Shown here: positions 8,374-16,754 of the stretch, piece after piece | Numbering within the stretch: position 1 is the stretch's first letter | How the letters are laid out: every line of letters starts with the position of its first letter | NCBI GenBank assembly: GCA_964617355.1 | Contig: CAZTXP010000020.1 | Coordinates: 53,927 to 117,926 of the forward strand | Source of the DNA: CAZTDU01 sp964617355 | GTDB taxonomy: Bacteria; Pseudomonadota; Gammaproteobacteria; Burkholderiales; SG8-39 | Direction of reading: 5' to 3' | DNA: 64,000 nucleotides | Translations under genes and position numbers: made by a program | The notes under the pieces: model-generated | What the model was told of the DNA's origin: nothing | Database searches by the model: none | The model's input: the letters and a program-made list of their open reading frames with translations, nothing else

Positions 8374-9341
8374 ACCGGCTTGATCGCGTTCTTCTGCTTG
8401 CCGAGGCCCTCGATCTCCGCCTCGACGAAGCCGCCGGCCTTGAGGAAGTCGATGGTGGCGAAGGTCCACGGATCCTTCGCCGGCACCGTGCCGCTCGAGA
8501 TGATGTCGCCCGGCTCGAGCGTGTGCGAGCGCGACAGGTAGCTCACCAGGTACGCGGCGCTGAACATGTGGTCGGCGCTCGTGCCTTCCATGCACATCGA
8601 GCCGTTCAGCCACGCGCGGTAGTTCAGCTTCTGCGGGTCGGGCACGTCGTCGCGCGTCACCAGCCACGGGCCGAGCGGCGCGGTGCGCTCCAGGTTCTTG
8701 TAGCGCCCGGGGTAGGAGAGGCGCTCCTCGTTCGGCTTGCCCGGGTTCACGATCACCCACTCCGAGGTGCGGCGCATCTCGTGCGCGGTGACGTCGTTGT
8801 GCGTCATGTAGCCGTAGACGTGCGAAAGCGCCTCGGCCTCGGGGATGAAGCGCCCGCCCTTGCCGATCACGATCGCGACCTCGATCTCGGAGCCGACCTG
8901 CCCGACCGGCGGGATCTCCACCGGGTCGTAGGGGCCGACGATCGTGGTGTGCAGCTTGATGAAGTAGTGCGGGTTCGCCTCCGCGCCCGGCGCGCGCTTG
9001 CAGCGCTCGAGCATGCGCTTGTTGTTGATCGCCACCGAGAAGAACTTCGGCGGCCGCGTCATCGGCGCGTGCACGTGCACCGCGGCCATCGGGAACACCG
9101 TCGGCTCGCAGAGCGACCCGGCGTTCGCCTCCAGCCACTTCGCCGCCGCCTTGGCCGCGGCGAGGCCGGTGTCGCCGTCGGCGATCAGCGCCTCGGTGCT
9201 GCGCGGCATGTCGTAGTCCGACGCCGTGCCAGCCTTCACCGCGCCGACCAGGCCCGCGGCGAGGTCGCCGATGCGGTCGCCCGACAGGCCCGCGCCCAGG
9301 CGCGGCCGCCCGCCGCCCACGCTGTATTGGCAAAGCTTCAT
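8364..9341 (-). CDS. Fumarylacetoacetate hydrolase (FAH) family protein
   Basis: 325 residues, start at 9341 behind GAGGAGA. The FAH-fold metal site is visible as VGSEIEVAIVIGKGGRFIPE and the Asp in YGYMTHNDVTAHEMRR, with PVGQ before it and SSGTVPAKDPWTF near the end. Family members hydrolyse or decarboxylate/isomerise 2-oxo-diene acids from ring cleavage. It lies 16 bases after the HpaB-type gene on the same strand, so the two likely form an operon controlled from the 10843-10950 intergenic region. Confidence 0.85.
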   Translation of the reverse strand: MKLCQYSVGGGRPRLGAGLSGDRIGDLAAGLVGAVKAGTASDYDMPRSTEALIADGDTGLAAAKAAAKWLEANAGSLCEPTVFPMAAVHVHAPMTRPPKFFSVAINNKRMLERCKRAPGAEANPHYFIKLHTTIVGPYDPVEIPPVGQVGSEIEVAIVIGKGGRFIPEAEALSHVYGYMTHNDVTAHEMRRTSEWVIVNPGKPNEERLSYPGRYKNLERTAPLGPWLVTRDDVPDPQKLNYRAWLNGSMCMEGTSADHMFSAAYLVSYLSRSHTLEPGDIISSGTVPAKDPWTFATIDFLKAGGFVEAEIEGLGKQKNAIKPVPA

Positions 9342-9357
9342 CGGGGTGTCTCCTCGT

Positions 9358-10842
9358 TCACGCGAACGGTTGGTCGAAGGTATCCGCCCGCCGCGACAGG
9401 TCGGCGAGCACGTCGTCGATGCGCTTCACGAGCGGGTCCTTGGGGTACAGGTTGTAGAACATGCCATAGAGCCGCACCGGGTCGCCGGTGTAGTAGCGCT
9501 CGTAGAGCTGCTGGCGGCCCGAGAACGTGGACATCGACGCGTCCAGCGCGAGGCGGAAGAGCTTCACGCGGTGCTCCGCGTCGCTGTTGGCGGACTGCAG
9601 GTACTTGCGCACCATGTCGCCCGCCTCGCCCTGCAGCTCGGCGTTCGACGGCACGGCCACCAGACCTCCGGCGCCGAGGAGCTGCAGGATCTCGCAGCAG
9701 CGAATGAACATCTTCGGGAAGTTCATCCGGTTCACCCACAGCGGCATGCCGTCGGGCACCAGCGTGCCCCACTGGCTCTGCTTGGCCTGCGTTTCGCTCG
9801 CGACGATCAGCGCCTTGATGTTCTCGACGAAGAGCATCATCTCGGCGAGCATGCCCTGCACGTGCAGGTGCTCGGTGATCGCGGTGGACTTCGCGATCGA
9901 CACGGCGAGCGCCAGCATGAACTCGGCCTTCGCGAGTGCCCGCACCGCGGATTGCGTCGCGGTGTGGCCGCCGGCCTGCGTGCGCGCGTAGAGCTGGTTG
10001 CACATCGCCGGGTCGCGATGGATGAACACGCGCTCCCAGGGCACGAACACGTTGTCGAACACCACCACCGCGTCGGACTCGTCCAGCCGGTACGACAGCG
10101 GGTAGTCGAGGAACGAGCCGCTCTTCTGCGGAAGGACGGAGGGGCGCGCGATGTAGCTCATGCCCGGCGCGTTCGAGGGCAGCGCGCAGCCGAAGGCGTA
10201 GTCGAGCGCGTCCGCGCCGGTGTGGATGTAGCTGGACGGCATGACGATGATCTCGTCGGCGAACGCGGCGAGCGTTGCCACCATGCGCGCGCCCGAGATC
10301 GTGATGCCGCGATCGTCTTCCTTGACGATCTTGGCCGCGAGGTCCTTGTCCTGCAGGTTGACCGGCTTGGAGCGGTCCACCTGCGGATTGACGAGGACAT
10401 GCGTCATGACGATGTCCTTCTCGCGGCACCACTCGTAGTACTTGCGCAGGTTGGCGCCGTACGCGCGCTGCTCGCGATCGAAGGCGGGCGCCGCGCTCGC
10501 CACGCCAGCGACCATCACGTTCATGAAGTCCGGGCTGCGGCCGAACATGCCGTAGGTCGCGTCGGCCCAGATCTTCAGGGCTTCGCGCCGGCGGCGCAGG
10601 TCCTCGGGCGTCTTCGGCTCGAGGAACGACAGGCCGACGGCGTCGCCCGTGGTCGGCGAGGCGTAGGTCATCCGCGGCTTCAGGTCGGGATGGTGCTGCA
10701 TGTCCATGAGCTCGGCCACGGTGCGCGCGGCGTGGCCGAGGCGCGGGTCGCGCGTCACGTCCGCGACCTTCTGGCCATCCATGTAGAACACGCGGCCGTC
10801 TCGCAGGCCGCGCAGGAACTCGTCGCCGGTACGGATGCCCAT
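9358..10842 (-). CDS. 4-hydroxyphenylacetate 3-hydroxylase (HpaB) family flavin monooxygenase
   Basis: 494 residues from the ATG at 10842, which has a GAGGGG site; an in-frame ATG 9 codons upstream (10869) lacks one. Family features include the N-terminal RTGDEFLRGLRDGRVFYMDG, THVLVNPQVDRSKP, and DAVVVFDNVFVPWERVFIHRD. HpaB enzymes use reduced flavin supplied by a separate reductase to ortho-hydroxylate phenolic acids; related proteins are 4-hydroxybutyryl-CoA dehydratases, but the Fe-S cysteines of that group are not apparent. No HpaC reductase is seen. It would supply a catechol to the extradiol dioxygenase nearby. Confidence 0.82.
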   Translation of the reverse strand: MGIRTGDEFLRGLRDGRVFYMDGQKVADVTRDPRLGHAARTVAELMDMQHHPDLKPRMTYASPTTGDAVGLSFLEPKTPEDLRRRREALKIWADATYGMFGRSPDFMNVMVAGVASAAPAFDREQRAYGANLRKYYEWCREKDIVMTHVLVNPQVDRSKPVNLQDKDLAAKIVKEDDRGITISGARMVATLAAFADEIIVMPSSYIHTGADALDYAFGCALPSNAPGMSYIARPSVLPQKSGSFLDYPLSYRLDESDAVVVFDNVFVPWERVFIHRDPAMCNQLYARTQAGGHTATQSAVRALAKAEFMLALAVSIAKSTAITEHLHVQGMLAEMMLFVENIKALIVASETQAKQSQWGTLVPDGMPLWVNRMNFPKMFIRCCEILQLLGAGGLVAVPSNAELQGEAGDMVRKYLQSANSDAEHRVKLFRLALDASMSTFSGRQQLYERYYTGDPVRLYGMFYNLYPKDPLVKRIDDVLADLSRRADTFDQPFA

Positions 10843-10862
10843 GGAACCCCTCGCTTGGCGGC

Positions 10863-10881
10863 CGTTCACGCTGGTGGAACG
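10863..10881. promoter_or_regulatory. Candidate operator between hpaB-like and iclR-like genes
   Basis: CGTTCAC and GTGGAACG form an imperfect inverted repeat around a short centre in the 108-bp divergent region. IclR regulators commonly bind palindromic sites of about this size overlapping divergent promoters. The call rests on symmetry and position only. Confidence 0.3.
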
Positions 10882-10936
10882 GCATCTTGGAGCGCGGAAC
10901 GATAGGGGGCGTGCGTGCAGGTGTCAACGGCGCGCC

Positions 10937-10942
10937 TAGAAT
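10937..10942 (+). promoter_or_regulatory. Possible -10 element of the iclR-like gene
   Basis: TAGAAT ends 8 bases before the ATG at 10951. If used, the transcript would start at or next to the start codon, i.e. nearly leaderless. No good -35 is visible, so an activator or a different promoter is possible. Confidence 0.3.
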
Positions 10943-10950
10943 GCCGGCCC

Positions 10951-11781
10951 ATGGTTCGAAAAACGCGCACCGAGGCCGACGGCAACCAGTCCGTCGCCGT
11001 GTCCGTGGCGGTGCTGGAAGCGCTGGCCGACGCCGGACGCCCCCTCGGCGTGACCGAGCTCGCCGCGCGCCTGGGCGAGTCCAAGGGCCGCACGCACCGG
11101 CACCTCTCGACGCTGCGCGCGCTCGGGCTGGTGGCCCAGGACGAGACCTCCGACCGGTACCTGCTCGGCTGGAAGACATATCGCCTGGGCATGGCGGCGG
11201 CGTCGAACTTCAGCCTGTCGCGCATCGCCGAGCGCCACATGGCGCGGCTGCGCGACGCGGTGCAGCAGACCGCGGCGCTGGCCATCCCGGCGGGCGACGA
11301 TGCGATCGTCATCGCCTCGGTACCGAGCGACAACCCGATCACGCTGCACGTGAAGCACGGCTGGGTGGTGCCCTCGAACGCATCGGCGCTCGGGCGCACC
11401 ATCCTCGCCTTCGCCGCGCCCGAGGCGCAGAAGCGCGTGCTCGCCAAGCCGCTGCGGCGCTTCGAGGGCCGCGCGATTGCCGACCCCGCGGCGCTCGCGC
11501 GCCGGCTCGCGGTGGTGCGGCGGCAGTTCTACGAGACCGCGCTGAACGAGACCTCGTACGGCGTCGGCGCGATCGCCGCGCCAGTGTTCGACGAGCGCGA
11601 TGCGATCGCCGGCGCGGTGGCCATCGTCGGCTCGCCGCAGCACGTCACCTCGCCGCCATCGAAGGCGATGCTGAAGGCGGTGCAGGAATGCGCGGCGGCG
11701 ATCTCGGTTGAACTGAACTCGCGCCGATGGGATGCGAGGGGCGCTGCGCCCCCCTCGCGCACCCCTGCAAGAAGAATCTGA
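10951..11781 (+). CDS. IclR family transcriptional regulator
   Basis: 276 residues. The winged HTH at about residues 15-75 (SVAVLEALADAGRPLGVTELAARLG, GRTHRHLSTLRALGLV) is followed by an IclR effector domain (ALGRTILAFAAPEAQKRVL, TSYGVGAIAAPVFDERDAIAGAVAIVG). I chose Met at 10951; the longer opening from 10915 has no ribosome site. It is divergent from the HpaB/FAH operon and lies between all parts of the aromatic locus, so it is the natural pathway regulator; ligands of such proteins are usually the aromatic acid or protocatechuate. The last about 16 codons and the stop lie inside a dispersed hairpin repeat, so the C-terminus is repeat-derived. Confidence 0.9.
   Translation: MVRKTRTEADGNQSVAVSVAVLEALADAGRPLGVTELAARLGESKGRTHRHLSTLRALGLVAQDETSDRYLLGWKTYRLGMAAASNFSLSRIAERHMARLRDAVQQTAALAIPAGDDAIVIASVPSDNPITLHVKHGWVVPSNASALGRTILAFAAPEAQKRVLAKPLRRFEGRAIADPAALARRLAVVRRQFYETALNETSYGVGAIAAPVFDERDAIAGAVAIVGSPQHVTSPPSKAMLKAVQECAAAISVELNSRRWDARGAAPPSRTPARRI
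11734..11779 (+). repeat. Dispersed hairpin repeat, copy 1
   Basis: A GC-rich hairpin (stem CGAGGGG/CCCCTCG, loop GCGCTGCGC) is followed about 10 bases later by GCAAGAAGAATCT. It matches copies at 55231-55280 and, inverted, 63937-63985. This copy overlaps the 3' end of the iclR-like gene and lies between convergent genes. Confidence 0.8.
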
Positions 11782-11793
11782 AGCGAGGCGAGC

Positions 11794-12630
11794 CTAGGTC
11801 GGCTCGAGCGCGAGGAGCCCGTAGCCCGTCAGCATCGGCGCCCAGTAATGCCGGTGCACGCGCCGGAACTTGCGGCCGGAGAGCGCGCCGCGCATCGCCA
11901 GCCACAGGATCACCTCCACGCCCTCTGCACCACCGCGATCCATGTAGTCGTCGTGCGTGAGCGCGAGGAGCGACTCGGGATCGCGCTCTAGGCGATCGAG
12001 GAACTCCAGATCCCATTCCGGGTTCACGAAGCCGAAGTCCGGGCCGTGCAACTGGTGCGACAGGCCGCCGGTAGCCATGACGACGACGCGGGTGTCGTCA
12101 GGGAAGCTGGCCACGCCTCGGGCAAGCGCCTCGCCTAGCTTCCAGCAGCGGCGCGCGGTCGGCAGCGGGTGCAGCACTACGTTCGCCGCCACCGGGATCA
12201 CCTTCATCGTCCACGGCGGGTCGTCCAGCAGCGGCAGGATGCACATCACGCCGTGGTCGAGCGCGAGCTCCTGGCAGAGCGCGGGGTCGAACTCGTCGGC
12301 CACGAGGCTGCGCGCGAGATGCCACGACAGCGCCGCGTGCCCCGGCACCTCGGGCAGCGCGCGCGGACCGCTGCCCTCGTCGGCCACCGGGTAGCGGTCG
12401 GCGCAGCCGAGCGCGAAGGTCGGGTAGGCGTCGAGCTTGAAGCGGTTGAAGTGGTCGTTGTAGACCACCAGCAGCACGTCGGGCGCGAGGCCCTTCAGCC
12501 AGGCCTTGACCGGCTCGTAGGCGTCGAAGAACGGCTTCCACTCGGCGCGGTCGCGGTGGCCCGCGTCCCACGCGAACGAGATCGACGGCGCATGCGAGGA
12601 ACCGATCGCGCCGACGATGCGGCCGGCCAC
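11794..12630 (-). CDS. ligB: Extradiol ring-cleavage dioxygenase, class III beta (catalytic) subunit, LigB-type
   Basis: 278 residues from GTG 12630, one base after the alpha-gene stop. Iron ligands typical of LigB are seen as His13 (IGSSHAPS), His60 (VVYNDHFN) and the conserved ATGGLSHQLHG segment with its His pair. LigB with LigA opens protocatechuate between C4 and C5 using Fe(II); relatives act on gallate or methylgallates. The tight coupling to a small LigA-type subunit supports the AB form. This enzyme is the likely central ring-opening step for the locus. Confidence 0.88.
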   Translation of the reverse strand: MAGRIVGAIGSSHAPSISFAWDAGHRDRAEWKPFFDAYEPVKAWLKGLAPDVLLVVYNDHFNRFKLDAYPTFALGCADRYPVADEGSGPRALPEVPGHAALSWHLARSLVADEFDPALCQELALDHGVMCILPLLDDPPWTMKVIPVAANVVLHPLPTARRCWKLGEALARGVASFPDDTRVVVMATGGLSHQLHGPDFGFVNPEWDLEFLDRLERDPESLLALTHDDYMDRGGAEGVEVILWLAMRGALSGRKFRRVHRHYWAPMLTGYGLLALEPT

Positions 12631-12631
12631 G

Positions 12632-12985
12632 TCAGCCCCGCACCGCCGTGCCGAGGGCGAGCGGGCGCGAGGCGAGGAAGGCCTCGACCGTCTCGCCGCG
12701 CATGCGCGCGCCGGCGTCCACCAGCGTGAAGCCGAGCGCGCGCCCGGCCTTGCCGAGCGCGTAGATGGCGACGCCGCGCTCGAGTAGCGCATTGAACTCG
12801 CGCGCGTGCACGAGGGCGATCTCCTCGTCGCTGAAGCCGGCCGCGCGCATCGCGCCGTCGGGGTCGGCCTTGAACGCGGCGCGCGCCGCCGGGTCGGTCA
12901 GCGACGCGAAGAGCCTGGTCATATGGTAGCCCCGGCGCGACTGCTCGCCGGTGTAGGTGACGCGCCGCGGCGCGCCGGCGCTCAC
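12632..12985 (-). CDS. ligA: Protocatechuate 4,5-dioxygenase alpha subunit-like protein, LigA-type
   Basis: 117 residues from GTG 12985, whose GTGA overlaps the stop of the upstream Bug gene. The helical LigA pattern is present: RRGYHMTRLFASLTDPAARA, a central FKADPDGAMRAAGFSDEE and VHAREFNALLERGVAIYALGK. The alternative ATG at 12922 would remove the conserved RGY segment, so the coupled GTG is preferred. LigA covers the active site of LigB. The order Bug-ligA-ligB with overlaps implies one transcript for uptake and cleavage. Confidence 0.85.
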   Translation of the reverse strand: MSAGAPRRVTYTGEQSRRGYHMTRLFASLTDPAARAAFKADPDGAMRAAGFSDEEIALVHAREFNALLERGVAIYALGKAGRALGFTLVDAGARMRGETVEAFLASRPLALGTAVRG

Positions 12986-13956
12986 TTCTGCTGCGCCCGC
13001 AGGCCGAATCGCTCCACGACTTCCTTCTCGACGAGGAACTGCTTCCTCGCCCAGGCGTAGAACTCCGGCGCCGGGATGTACTGCGTGGTCTGGTGGATCT
13101 TGTCCAGCGCGGCGCGGAACTCCGGGTCCTCGGTGATGCGCTTGAAGGTGCCGTCCAGGAACTTCACCACCTCGGGGTCCATGCCCTTGGGCCCGCCGAT
13201 GCCCACCACGACGTGCGCGCGCACCGGGTAGCCCGCCTCGGCGAAGGTCGGCACCTTCGGGAAGCGCGGCACGCGCTTGTCGGTGAGGAAGGCGATCATC
13301 TTCACCTTGCCCGAATCCACGTACTGCTGGAAGGCGCCGCCCGCGACCGCGAGCTCGAGGTGGCCGCCGGCGACGTTGTTCAGCGTGTCGGGGTCGCCCT
13401 TGAACGGCACGTGGCGCATCTCGATGCCGGCGAGCTGCATGAACTCGACCATCGGCTGGTGCGTGAACTGGCCGTGGCCGATGGTGCCGAAGGTGAGCTT
13501 GCCGGGGTTCGCCTTGGCGAACTTCACCAGCTCGGCCAGCGTGTTGTAGGGCTGGTCGGCGCGCGCCACCAGCGCGAAGTACGAGCCGGCGATGCCCGAG
13601 ACGTAGGTCAGGTCCTCGACCGGATTAAAGCCGATGCGGCCGTCCTGCACCCAGTAGGTGGTCATCGCGCCGCGGCCCATCACCGACAGCGTGTAGCCGT
13701 CCGGCTTCTGCTGGCGCAGCGCGTTCAGCGCCACGGTCGAGCCGCCGCCGGGCCGGTTCTCGATCACCATGTTCTGGCCGGTGATCTTGCGGAAATGCTC
13801 CGCGAGCGTGCGCATCGTGATGTCGGTGACGCCGCCGGCCGGGAAGGTGACGTACAGCGTCACCGGCTTGGACGGGAACGGCTGGGCCTGCGCGGCGAGC
13901 GCGACGGCGGCGGCGAGCGCGGCGGCGAGCGCGCGCAAGGGGCGGTAAACGGACAT
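12982..13956 (-). CDS. Bug family substrate-binding protein
   Basis: 324 residues from ATG 13956 behind CAGGAG; a 16-codon upstream extension lacks support. The signal peptide runs to about residue 24 (ALAAQA-QPFPSKPVTLYVTFPAGG). Bug signatures VTDITMRTLAEHF, VIENRPGGGSTVALNAL, RHVPFKGDPDTLNNVAGGHLE are clear. The ligand is unknown; being translationally coupled to ligAB, a protocatechuate-like or precursor aromatic acid is plausible. An FNR/CRP-type box lies in its 5' region at 14045. Confidence 0.9.
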   Translation of the reverse strand: MSVYRPLRALAAALAAAVALAAQAQPFPSKPVTLYVTFPAGGVTDITMRTLAEHFRKITGQNMVIENRPGGGSTVALNALRQQKPDGYTLSVMGRGAMTTYWVQDGRIGFNPVEDLTYVSGIAGSYFALVARADQPYNTLAELVKFAKANPGKLTFGTIGHGQFTHQPMVEFMQLAGIEMRHVPFKGDPDTLNNVAGGHLELAVAGGAFQQYVDSGKVKMIAFLTDKRVPRFPKVPTFAEAGYPVRAHVVVGIGGPKGMDPEVVKFLDGTFKRITEDPEFRAALDKIHQTTQYIPAPEFYAWARKQFLVEKEVVERFGLRAQQK

Positions 13957-14044
13957 CGGCGGGCGCTCCTGCTTCGGCAGTGGCCCCAGCGGCGTTCCAG
14001 CCACCGGAACCGTGTTCTAGAGCGGCTGACCTTAGCGCACGCCG

Positions 14045-14058
14045 TTGACGAGCGTCAA
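14045..14058. promoter_or_regulatory. FNR/CRP-type box upstream of Bug-ligAB
   Basis: TTGACGAGCGTCAA is a perfect TTGAC-N4-GTCAA inverted repeat. It lies about 90 bases before the Bug start (13956) and just after the stop of the 58-residue membrane-protein gene, so the Bug-ligA-ligB transcript is the likely target. Confidence 0.5.
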
Positions 14059-14066
14059 GAACGCGT

Positions 14067-14243
14067 TCAGCGCTGCTGCCAGATGAAGTATTCGAGGACG
14101 AGGCTGGGGATGATCGAGATGATCCCCATCGTCAGGTCGCGCGTGACCAGCGCGGTGCCGCCCAGGATGGTGAAGCAGGTGCCTGCGACGAACAGGCGGG
14201 AGAAGACGGCAGGATCCATCTGGGAATGAAGCGAGTGCGACAT
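14067..14243 (-). CDS. Small membrane protein, 58 residues
   Basis: The ATG at 14243 opens a 58-codon frame (MSHSLHSQMDPAVFSRL...YFIWQQR) with two short hydrophobic stretches, FVAGTCFTILGGTALV and MGIISIIPSLVLEYFIW. The hydrophobic residues occur in a sensible pattern and the other frames here give Arg/His-rich nonsense, so I favour it as real. No family is recognised. It may share a leader with the downstream Bug-ligAB genes. Confidence 0.5.
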   Translation of the reverse strand: MSHSLHSQMDPAVFSRLFVAGTCFTILGGTALVTRDLTMGIISIIPSLVLEYFIWQQR

Positions 14244-14380
14244 GCGGCATTCTGCCGCGCGCGCGCGCGCAGGACCGTGACGTTTTGCAAAATCCGCCGG
14301 ACGGCGCCCTCCGGGGCGGCCGCGGTCGTCGCTGGGCTAGAATGAAATTTCACTTTTTGCCAATTCCGGAGACCGCCCCG

Positions 14381-15544
14381 GTGATCCCGCGCACCCTCTT
14401 CAAGCCCGAGCACGAAACATTCCGCGACAGCGTGCGTCGCTTCATGGAGACCGAGGTCGCGCCGCACGACGACCAGTGGCAGGAGCAGGGCTACGTCGAC
14501 CGCTCGGCGTGGAAAAAGGCGGGCGACAACGGCTTCCTGTGCTGCTCGATGCCCGAGGCCTTCGGTGGCGCCGACGCCGACAAGCTGTACAGCATCATCC
14601 TCATCGAGGAGCAGGCGAGGATCAACAATTCCTCGCTCGGCTTCGGCCTGCACTCCGAGATCGTCGCGCCGTACCTGAACAACTACGGCACCGAGGTCTT
14701 GAAGCAGAAGTACCTGCCGAAGATGGCCTCCGGCGACATGATCGGCGCCATCGCCATGACCGAGCCCGGCACCGGCTCCGACCTGCAATCGGTGAAGACC
14801 AATGCGGTGAAGAAGGGCGACAAGTACATCCTCAACGGCGCGAAGACCTTCATCACCAACGGCTGGAACGCCGACCTCGTCATCGTCGTTGCCAAGACCG
14901 ACCCGTCCAAGGGCGCGAAGGGCACCAGCCTGATCGTCGTCGACACCACCATGAAGGGCTTCTCCAAGGGCAAGCGGCTGAAGAAGCTCGGCCTGAAGGG
15001 GCAGGACACCGCCGAGCTCTTCTTCGACAACGTCGAGGTGCCGGCGGAGAACCTGCTCGGGCAGGAAGGCAACGGCTTCATCTACCTGATGCAGGAACTC
15101 CCCTGGGAGCGCATGCAGATCGCGATCGCCGCGGTCTCCAAGTGCGAAGCCGCGATCCAGTGGACCATCGACTACGTGAAGAACCGCAAGGCCTTCGGCA
15201 AGCCGGTGGCCGGGTTCCAGAACACGCGCTTCAAGCTCGCCGAACTCGCCACCGAGACGCAGGTGATGCGCGTCTTCGTCGACCGCTGCATCGAGCTGCT
15301 CCTCGAGAAGAAGCTCGACACCGCCACGGCGTCGATGGCGAAGATGTGGTCCACCGACGTCGAGGGCAAGATCATCGACGAATGCCTGCAGCTGCACGGC
15401 GGCTACGGCTTCATGTGGGAGTACCCGATCGCGCGCGCCTACGCGGATGCGCGCGTGCAGCGCATCTACGGCGGCACCAACGAGATCATGAAGGAAGTCA
15501 TCTCCCGGTCCATCGGGCTGGGCGAACTCAAGGAGGGGAAATAG
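14381..15544 (+). CDS. Acyl-CoA dehydrogenase (long-chain/isovaleryl type)
   Basis: 387 residues from GTG 14381 (MIPRTLFKPEHETFRDSVRRF, the usual N-terminus). An in-frame ATG at 14342 overlaps a TAGAAT -10-like sequence and is less likely. FAD and substrate motifs are AMTEPGTGSDLQSV, FITNGWNADLVIVVAKTD, KNRKAFGKPVAGFQNTRF and LHGGYGFMWEYPIARAYADARVQRIYGGTNEIM. The end motif reads YGGT, not YEGT, so the base is probably the Glu of LPWERM, as in LCAD/IVD-type enzymes. It opens a compact acyl-CoA oxidation operon with thiolase and a FadB-like protein. Confidence 0.9.
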   Translation: MIPRTLFKPEHETFRDSVRRFMETEVAPHDDQWQEQGYVDRSAWKKAGDNGFLCCSMPEAFGGADADKLYSIILIEEQARINNSSLGFGLHSEIVAPYLNNYGTEVLKQKYLPKMASGDMIGAIAMTEPGTGSDLQSVKTNAVKKGDKYILNGAKTFITNGWNADLVIVVAKTDPSKGAKGTSLIVVDTTMKGFSKGKRLKKLGLKGQDTAELFFDNVEVPAENLLGQEGNGFIYLMQELPWERMQIAIAAVSKCEAAIQWTIDYVKNRKAFGKPVAGFQNTRFKLAELATETQVMRVFVDRCIELLLEKKLDTATASMAKMWSTDVEGKIIDECLQLHGGYGFMWEYPIARAYADARVQRIYGGTNEIMKEVISRSIGLGELKEGK

Positions 15545-15546
15545 CC

Positions 15547-16752
15547 ATGGCTGAAGCCTTCGTCTTCGAAGCGATCCGCACCCCGCGCGGCAAGGGCAAG
15601 AAGGACGGCTCGCTGCACGAGGTGAAGCCGATCACGCTGCTCACCGGCGTGCTCCGGGAACTCCAGCGCCGCCACGACCTCGACACCGCGCAGGTGGACG
15701 ACGTCGTCATGGGCTGCGTCACGCCCGTCGGCGAGCAGGGCTCGTGCATCGCCAAGACCGCGGCGCTCGCCGCCGGCTGGGACTACCGCGCCGCGGGCGT
15801 GCAGCTGAACCGCTTCTGCGCCTCGGGCCTCGAGGCGGTGAACCTCGCCGCGCAGAAGGTGCGCTCCGGCTGGGAAGACCTCGTCGTCGCCGGCGGCGTG
15901 GAGTCGATGTCGCGCGTGCCGATGGGCTCGGACCGCGGCGCCTGGGCGGCCGATCCCGAGACCAACCTCGATCTCGGATTCATCCCGCAGGGCATCAGCG
16001 CCGACCTGATCGCGACGCTGGAAGGCTTCACGCGCGAGGAGGTGGACCGCTTCGCGCTCGGCTCGCAGAAGAAGGCCGCCGCGGCGCGCGAGGCCGGCCA
16101 TTTCAAGCGTTCCATCGTGCCGGTGCACGACGCCGTAGGCGACGTCATCCTGATGGAAGACGAGTTCATCAAGCCGCACACCACGCTCGAGGGCCTCGGC
16201 TCGCTGAAGGTGTCCTTCGACAAGATGGGCGAGATGGGCTACGACGCGGTGGCGATCAAGCGCTACCCGCAGGTCGAGCGCATCCAGCACGTGCACACGC
16301 CGGGCAACTCGTCGGGCATCGTCGACGGCGCCGCCGCGGTGCTGCTCGGCACCGAGGAGAAGGGCAAGGCCCTCGGCCTGAAGCCCCGCGCGCGCGTGCT
16401 CGCCACCGCGCTCTCCGGCTCCGACCCCACCATCATGCTGACCGGCCCGATGCCGGCGGCGAGGAAGGCACTCGAGAAGGCCCGGATGACGATCGACCAG
16501 ATCGACCTCTTCGAGGTCAACGAAGCCTTCGCAGTGGTGCCGATGAAGTTCATGAAGGAGATGGGCGTGCCCGCCGAGAAGGTGAACGTCAACGGCGGCT
16601 CGATCGCCATGGGCCACCCGCTCGGCGCGACAGGCGCGATGATCCTCGGCACGCTGATCGACGAGCTCGAGCGCAGGAAGCTCAAGTACGGCCTCGCCAC
16701 GCTGTGCGTCGGCGGCGGCATGGGCATCGCCACCATCATCGAGCGAGTCTGA
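15547..16752 (+). CDS. Acetyl-CoA C-acyltransferase (thiolase, FadA-type)
   Basis: 401 residues; ATG 15547 follows the previous stop by 2 bases. The nucleophile Cys91 sits in NRFCASGLEAVNLAA; the C-terminal catalytic parts are NGGSIAMGHPLGATGAM (His) and LCVGGGMG (Cys). It cleaves 3-ketoacyl-CoA with CoA in the last step of beta-oxidation. The segment between residues 130 and 170 is somewhat shorter than in PcaF-like thiolases. With the multifunctional protein that follows it forms a FadA/FadB-like pair, with gene order reversed relative to E. coli. Confidence 0.92.
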   Translation: MAEAFVFEAIRTPRGKGKKDGSLHEVKPITLLTGVLRELQRRHDLDTAQVDDVVMGCVTPVGEQGSCIAKTAALAAGWDYRAAGVQLNRFCASGLEAVNLAAQKVRSGWEDLVVAGGVESMSRVPMGSDRGAWAADPETNLDLGFIPQGISADLIATLEGFTREEVDRFALGSQKKAAAAREAGHFKRSIVPVHDAVGDVILMEDEFIKPHTTLEGLGSLKVSFDKMGEMGYDAVAIKRYPQVERIQHVHTPGNSSGIVDGAAAVLLGTEEKGKALGLKPRARVLATALSGSDPTIMLTGPMPAARKALEKARMTIDQIDLFEVNEAFAVVPMKFMKEMGVPAEKVNVNGGSIAMGHPLGATGAMILGTLIDELERRKLKYGLATLCVGGGMGIATIIERV

Positions 16753-16754
16753 GG

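Noticed and set aside
14255..14270. Run of alternating CG (possible Z-DNA or regulatory repeat)
   Set aside because: Short and expected by chance in DNA of this composition; no second feature supports it.
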